Origin: Lota lota
Taxonomy: Eukaryota; Chordata; Actinopteri; Gadiformes; Lotidae
Reading direction: 5' to 3'
NCBI GenBank assembly: GCA_026745465.1
Contig: JACYXH010000090.1
Span: forward strand, 1,295,001 to 1,359,000
DNA length: 64,000 nucleotides
Below the pieces are notes generated by a model that searched no databases, was not told the DNA's origin, and saw only the letters and a list, made by a program, of their open reading frames with translations. Within the stretch, counting starts at the first letter, position 1; each line of letters opens with the position of its first letter. The position numbers were made by a program, and so were the translations under genes. Shown in pieces: positions 60,459 to 64,000 of the stretch.

Positions 60459-60901
60459 CACTTTGAGTAGAGTTCATCAGTGCAATACAGGTTCTATATT
60501 AGGTCAGCTGTTCCACACCCTTCCTAGAATATTTGGTTTATTTCTTACTGATACTAGTTGTTTTTTTCTTAAACATTGTGGGTCTTCTAGTACTAGTCGG
60601 CCTACTTTTGTTTCTGTATATAGTCTCATACAAATATTTTGGGAGTCAACCCCCCCAAAAAAACTTCACAAATAATTCATGAGTTCATGAGTTTGAATTC
60701 ACTGTCTATATCATATCCAGCGAGACAAGTGTGCAGCTTGTGTTTGGACCATTGTCTTCGGTGGAAGATCTCACTCTATGTAAATTATATTTAATAGCTT
60801 TTGTTGAATGAAAGTGTCCGTTGTTTGCTCCATTATGGGGTGCTCCTAGCATGCTCTTGGAAAGATCTGCTATTGTTGAAATGACCCAAATACTGTGTGA
60901 G

Positions 60902-60907
60902 AATAAA
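60902..60907 (+). terminator. Candidate poly(A) signal of sp5
   Basis: AATAAA 444 bp after the sp5 stop is the first canonical signal downstream, giving a 3' UTR of about 460 nt. Usage cannot be seen from sequence. Confidence 0.45.
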
Positions 60908-60909
60908 GA

Positions 60910-61600
60910 ATATATAACATTTTCCTCATCGCACAAGAATTTGTTTCCATGACTCTGCCGGAAGAGGACGTGAAGTTGAGAGTTCAGAAATCCGTTAACT
61001 TTATCCACGAGGGAAGCTAGTTTCATGAACAGTTCAGTGGTAAACCTGGAGCAGCTAACACTGATCCAGGACTTAACAGACTCAACCCTTAGTCGTCACA
61101 ATCCCGGAACTTTATTACATTGTGAATGTGGGAATTTGAGAACACACAATTTATGAACTCAATGTTTTATGTAGAGAAACTTGTGTGTAGAAGTTATTCA
61201 GCTAACTTATAACCTTTGATAACAGTATATCATCTTGCTGTACTAAAACATATGTAAATTCAGTCACAGCAGATGTTTTTCTCTGAAAAGACTGAGAATA
61301 ATCCAATAATCAATAATCAAAAACAAAAAAAACGAACAGATAAAATGCAGAATTTTGGGAATCTCAAACAATGGCTAGTAGGTTATTTTATTAAATGCTT
61401 TACACAGATTATACAAATATTTGATCTGTCCAGCTAGAATAATGTCCAGCCATAATGTTCAGCGGGCACTATTACATGATCTCAACCCATTCTAAAAGAA
61501 GCAATGTAACGAAAGCAACAGTTGATAGTTGAGTGTAAAAAAGTACCTGAATTTACATGTGAGAGGAATTGTCCAGCGATCACAACAGCGACTGAACCAC
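60910..61600 (+). other. Downstream of sp5, unique
   Basis: No gene or repeat recognised. Confidence 0.5.
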
Positions 61601-61772
61601 CATGCTGAGTTTGAGGTGTGTTGGATGTGTGATGCTCTCATTCTATCTGAACGTAAAATCCTTCACAGGATGAGTTAAGATAGATCCATGCTGAGTTTGA
61701 GGTGTGTTGGATGTGTGATGCTCTCATTCTATCTGAACGTAAAATCCTTCACAGGATGAGTTAAGATAGATC
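61601..61772 (+). repeat. Direct duplication of 86 bp
   Basis: CATGCTGAGTTTGAGGTGTG starts at 61601 and again at 61687, and the two 86-bp copies appear identical. This suggests a recent tandem duplication. Confidence 0.95.
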
Positions 61773-61774
61773 CA

Positions 61775-62244
61775 TGTTTGTTTTGACGATTCAGATCATT
61801 TAGTTTCACCAACAGGCAGCCGGGGCAGACATATTGCAATGCCTCTTTACGGCGAGTCAAGTACAACAACGACACTCTGGCATAAAATAGGCCTACTTAT
61901 ATTGCAAATATTATAGATTTGATCCTTCTAATGTATTGATACGGTCTCTTTTTTGAGGTACTGTCTTAATGCATTAACAGGTGGAAATATCAAGCACTAA
62001 TAGTATATTGTTTGCTTATACCACACACATCTGATCGTATGTCATTATTTTATGCGTAGGGTGGCAATGGATTGCAAGTCCTACATGTTTTATTATGTTT
62101 CAAGGGTTGAACACTTTCCTTCACTTTACATCACTTTGATATTTCCTCTACCTTTGAGCACCGTAGTCATGGAAACCCCTCTTCAGTGGACTTATGCATA
62201 AGAACATTCTGACGAGTGACCTGAGATACAAACCTTAACACAGC
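61775..62244 (+). other. Downstream of sp5, unique
   Basis: Nothing recognised. Confidence 0.5.
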
Positions 62245-62290
62245 CGCATAGACACACACACACACACTCATGCACGCACACACATGCATG

Positions 62291-62388
<98 letters not shown>
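62245..62388 (+). repeat. (CA)n microsatellite
   Basis: CA tract with ATGCACGCA interruptions at the start, then about 95 bp pure CA. Confidence 0.96.
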
Positions 62389-62389
<1 letters not shown>

Positions 62390-63475
62390 ATTTAACACTG
62401 ATTTAACTAGGTTGGCTTGAGGTCATATAACAATTTATATCCAACGTAGAGTGAACAAACTGTACGATTGTGGGGGTTGAGTTCATATTGATGTCGATTA
62501 TTTTTGTCTTCAGCTCCATGTTGTTTTCTAGCCGCTTGGCGACAGTGATCAAAGAGCCCTTCCTATTATTCTATCACATCGGATAGTAAACCCAAGATGG
62601 AGGACTGAAAGTGTGGACCAGGCCATAATTAGTGTTTAGTGTTGAGTGTTGCCTCCCATGATGTGTTCCAAACCCACCAGAGGCCTGGTGGGAAGATCTG
62701 TCTGTGGCCCTCATGATGGCCTTATCTTGTTTCCTTCTAACCTCTAAAGACGTGCAGGTCTTCAACAGTGGCCTGATGCTCAGTAAGGTAAATACAGATC
62801 TAAATATGACAAAAACGAAGAGAAAGATATCATTGAACTCCATTGACTGAATTGATTGTGAATCATGTGGTGAATTGCATCACTGTCTGGCAGTGCTACA
62901 GAGATGTCCTTTCAACCTTCATGTTTGGTTGGCAATTGCCTTCAAAAGCTAAGTATGAGGTCATCCAGGAACTCTGTTGTACAGATGATGCGAACTTCAG
63001 CGATTCAACTTAGTTCTAACTGCGAGGTCTCAACCTCAACAGCGCCCCCTATTGTAGGGTGGACGGTGTCTCCATAATAAATCCTTCGTATTTTTATTTC
63101 ACACACACCGGCCACAAACACTCCAACCAATAACTCTCAGTGGGCTGTGTATTTGAATGCGCTGTTTAATGGATTCGATGGATAGATTTAGTTTCTATGT
63201 TTGGAAAAGTTACAGATATACATGCTGTTCTGGAGAGAGGGATTTGGTATAATCAAAGCATTGCATTATGTTAGGCACATCAAGCCTATATCACATCCAG
63301 ATCAATTTCTTTATTTACATTTTTCTTTTTTTATATTTTGATTATATATATTACATATATAATCGAATATATTTGTTCTGTCCCTGCCGATAGTTTTTTT
63401 AGGATTAGAAGAAAAGAGAAGAATAAATTAAGCATCAAAGAAGATACCTGTGACCTAGCCTCATGATCCAGAGAT
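62390..63475 (+). other. Downstream of sp5, unique
   Basis: AT-rich, with AGCGCCCCCTATTG at 63041 (a CTCF-like word reversed) as the only notable motif. Confidence 0.45.
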
Positions 63476-63479
63476 TTTC

Positions 63480-63645
63480 TCAAATGTTATGGTCTTTTAA
63501 ATAGAAGAAGACTTTTAACACGAACCAGAGCCTTTATTCAAATGTTATGATTCTTTAAATAGAAGACTTTAAACATGAACAAAGGGCCTTTATTCAAATG
63601 TTATGATCCCCTAAATAGAAGGAGACTTTTAAACACGTGTAGGCC
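63480..63645 (+). repeat. 57-bp tandem repeat
   Basis: Three diverged units starting TCAAATGTTATG at about 63480, 63538 and 63594, each with TTAAATAGAAG.AGACTTTTAA. Sequence from 63646 to the window end shows nothing recognised. Confidence 0.88.
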
Positions 63646-64000
63646 CATACGTGACAGCTCTTTCAGAACTGAACCAAGGCATTTTGTGTGGCACAGGTTT
63701 GATTGAATCTGCGAGACGGGGTCTACAATACATCAGATATTTGAATAATTATCTGATGTCTTAATGCTTAACTGTAAATACAATGTCCTCATATACTTCC
63801 AAAATGTGCAACGCAAACATTTCTTGTAGCCAACATTTAACTTTTTCCAAAACCTGTATTGTATAGTGTTGCATTGTAGGCCTGCAGTGTAGTAGCCACA
63901 ATAATGAACAGAGGGGTGCACTGATAATGCAGTCATATGATCTGGGCTCCACATTCATCACCGTGGAGTTTGTGTGGATGATGGCTGGTTTAAGCAACCT

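Overview
This window looks like nuclear DNA from a teleost fish. Short exons sit in long introns with GT/AG borders. The DNA is packed with (CA)n, (GA)n, poly-G and minisatellite arrays and carries fish-type SINE and hAT-like elements. No bacterial or viral gene organisation is seen. Two genes are well supported, both on the + strand.

Gene 1 (about 1291-48446) is the 3' part of a class III unconventional myosin, called here myo3b. I assembled 26 exons whose splice phases close perfectly into one 1,024-residue reading frame ending at TGA 48444-48446. It begins inside the C-terminal lobe of the N-terminal protein kinase domain (the earlier kinase exons lie before the window). It then runs through the whole myosin motor, three IQ motifs and a short tail. 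The tail has a THDI-like segment and no second actin-binding tail block, which fits MYO3B rather than MYO3A. The neighbouring gene supports the same choice, because MYO3B and SP5 are adjacent in human 2q31.

Gene 2 (58925-60458) is sp5, a two-exon Sp/KLF transcription factor of 379 residues with an SP box, a Buttonhead box and three C2H2 zinc fingers. Five TCF/LEF-type CTTTG/CAAAG cores lie within 475 bp upstream of its ATG, as expected for a Wnt/beta-catenin target.

The rest is introns (1-48 kb), a 10.5 kb intergenic region (48.4-58.9 kb) and 3.5 kb of DNA after sp5. Recognisable mobile elements are a 599-bp hAT-like element with perfect 13-bp terminal inverted repeats inserted in an older repeat (5608-6206), a 382-bp hAT-like element (46176-46557) with a diverged relative at about 22.7 kb, a MITE-like copy at 30.8-31.1 kb, and three tRNA-derived SINE copies.

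The most unusual feature is that several minisatellites in myo3b were built from, or contain, the splicing signals next to them. There is an array of about 15 TGCTAA(C/T) branch-point-like motifs before the second visible exon. Two donor-site arrays copy the last ~24 nt of the adjacent exon plus its GT donor. One acceptor array carries 13 extra complete 3' splice sites. Dinucleotide repeats directly form the 3' splice-site context of the first visible exon and the 5' splice site of the second. In one donor array a downstream donor would add exactly 80 in-frame codons with no stop to the motor domain.
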